Notes under the pieces: generated by a model
What the model was told of the DNA's origin: nothing
The model's database searches: none
What the model saw: the letters and a program-made list of their open reading frames with translations, nothing else
Shown here: positions 6,692 through 7,603 of the stretch, piece by piece
How positions within the stretch are numbered: the stretch's first letter is position 1
Layout of the letters: the number at the start of each line of letters is the position of its first letter
Translations under genes and position numbers: made by a program
NCBI GenBank assembly: GCA_014729705.1
Contig: WJJK01000011.1
Coordinates: 1-7,603 of the forward strand
DNA: 7,603 nt
From: Candidatus Altarchaeales archaeon
GTDB lineage: Archaea > Altiarchaeota > Altiarchaeia > IMC4 > SCGC-AAA252-I15
Direction: 5' to 3'

Positions 6692-7603
6692 ATGAAAACT
6701 AAACAATTTCTGGTTTGGATGATCTTAATAGGATATGCGGCGGCAACAGGGGTAATGGAGAGCACTTCAGGCGGCATCATACTCAAACCCGCCGACGGCC
6801 CAGTGGAAATACAAAACGCACAAGGAATCACACTAGAATCCACACAACCCGTAGCCATAAAACCCGACGGAGACACAGACGACTACCTACAATTTGAGAC
6901 AGTTGATAACGAGCCCCATATAGCTGCTGTGGGTGGTGGCGATCTTGAATTGGATTCTGAGGCAAACATTATTTTACGTCCTCAGGATAATACAGATGGG
7001 GCGACTGTTATAAGCAGCGGTGCAGATTATAGCCGACTTGTTGTTTCAGCGTTTAGTGGCGGACGCCTACGTCTTGAGGCCTTTGATGATTATGTTGGAC
7101 TTGAAAACCAGACACGTGTCTATGGTTATGGGGCTGGTGGAAGCATGCTGTTAGGGGTTGAAGACGGTCCTGTGCAGATTAAGCCTGATGGCGACTTAAA
7201 CGACTATATACAGTTTGAGGGTGATACGGTAGAGGCTACTATGCGGTTTGTTGATTCTGGGTCGTCTGGAACAGCGGGACGAATTATGATAGATTCGGAC
7301 GCAAAGGCTCTGCAAATATGGGGTTCATCGTACTATAACTTCGATAATGGGTCAGCTATTCATATGTATGGTACTCAAGCAAGTGGACATGAAGGACGCA
7401 TTGTGTTAACTGGTGGAAACAATGCAGAGGGTACTATTCGTTTAAGACCTAATGCAGATACAGACGACTATCTGGAAGTTGAAACGACTTCTAACATACC
7501 TGGATTAAAGGTTATTGGGGGTAACAGCATGGATTTTACATCTGATGCTAGTGGAATTACTTTAAGGACAAAGGCTGATGATAACGGATATAATGTTTTG
7601 CAG
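6692..7603 (+). CDS. Secreted beta-repeat protein with 'KPDGDTDDYLQFE' motifs (3' partial)
   Basis: The frame stays open for 304 codons to the window edge, so the C-terminus is missing. The ATG at 6692 is chosen because AGGTGA sits 8 bases upstream and because the N-terminus then reads as a signal peptide: KTK, then a hydrophobic stretch at residues 6-21 rich in F/L/V/I/A, then small residues (AAATG). An in-frame ATG at 6674 would overlap gene 1 and has no ribosome binding site. The mature part is made of short alternating hydrophobic strands. A motif of type I.(L/I)(K/R)P.(G/A)D..DY(L/I) recurs at residues 56-66, 163-173 and 249-261, with looser relatives at 30-35 and 93-102. There are no Cys residues in the visible part, unlike gene 1. 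I do not recognise a named family; the pattern suggests a beta-solenoid or fibre-like secreted protein. It probably works at the cell surface with gene 1, given the one-base spacing. Confidence 0.9.
   Translation, partial: MKTKQFLVWMILIGYAAATGVMESTSGGIILKPADGPVEIQNAQGITLESTQPVAIKPDGDTDDYLQFETVDNEPHIAAVGGGDLELDSEANIILRPQDNTDGATVISSGADYSRLVVSAFSGGRLRLEAFDDYVGLENQTRVYGYGAGGSMLLGVEDGPVQIKPDGDLNDYIQFEGDTVEATMRFVDSGSSGTAGRIMIDSDAKALQIWGSSYYNFDNGSAIHMYGTQASGHEGRIVLTGGNNAEGTIRLRPNADTDDYLEVETTSNIPGLKVIGGNSMDFTSDASGITLRTKADDNGYNVLQ

Noticed and set aside
6664..6760. A frameshift joining gene 1's Thr/Ser tail to the hydrophobic segment of gene 2 as a membrane anchor
   Set aside because: A good ribosome binding site and a signal-peptide-like N-terminus followed by a long repeat protein favour a separate gene. 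Not fully excluded without read data.

Overview
The window holds two protein-coding genes, both on the + strand and both cut by the window edges. Nothing on the - strand looks real. The content points to an archaeon, probably an uncultivated DPANN-type lineage. The reasons are: right-handed beta-helix domains that open with a 'C.(E/Q)I...G.Y.L' and 'LDCGGY.I' signature; Thr/Ser-only linkers ending in 'TTLN'; Cys repeats of the 'DSDG..Y...G...Y......C' type; very many N-glycosylation sequons; and a GGTGA ribosome binding site. The lineage is an inference from protein style; there is no rRNA or housekeeping gene to confirm it.

Gene 1 (before position 1 to 6690) is the visible 2229 residues of a giant secreted mosaic protein whose start lies upstream. 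From 5' to 3' it holds: an Ig/cadherin-like domain (about 31-312); a 'GTPFY...NATG' domain (about 313-534); three tandem Ig/cadherin-like repeats of 87, 86 and 86 residues (535-1311); a second domain with a 'GTPLY...NATG' core (about 1312-1750); beta-helix 1 with a Cys-containing cap (1765-2877); a thrombospondin-type-3-like calcium motif (2899-3003); an all-helical toroid resembling six-hairpin glycosidases (about 3019-4044); beta-helix 2 with a similar cap (4087-4902); a second TSP3-like motif (4918-5022); a short Thr/Ser linker; three Cys-rich repeats (5089-5655); a 51-residue Thr/Ser linker with a TCC(ACT)n microsatellite; three more Cys-rich repeats (5818-6402); and a long Thr/Ser/Pro tail to the stop. 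No C-terminal membrane anchor is seen.

Gene 2 starts one base after gene 1 stops (6692) and runs off the 3' edge. It has a signal-peptide-like N-terminus followed by short beta-rich repeats built round an 'I(K/R)PDGDTDDYLQFE' motif. Its ribosome binding site lies inside the last codons of gene 1, so the two are very likely one transcript and may be translationally coupled. They look like a cell-surface or secreted pair, with adhesion or carbohydrate contact the most plausible job.

The most unusual points are the enzyme-like helical toroid embedded between two duplicated beta-helix/TSP3 modules, the Cys-repeat triplet duplicated with an exact 729-nt period (including a 57-bp perfect repeat), and a marked block-wise switch of synonymous codon choice along both genes, whose boundaries tend to match domain boundaries.
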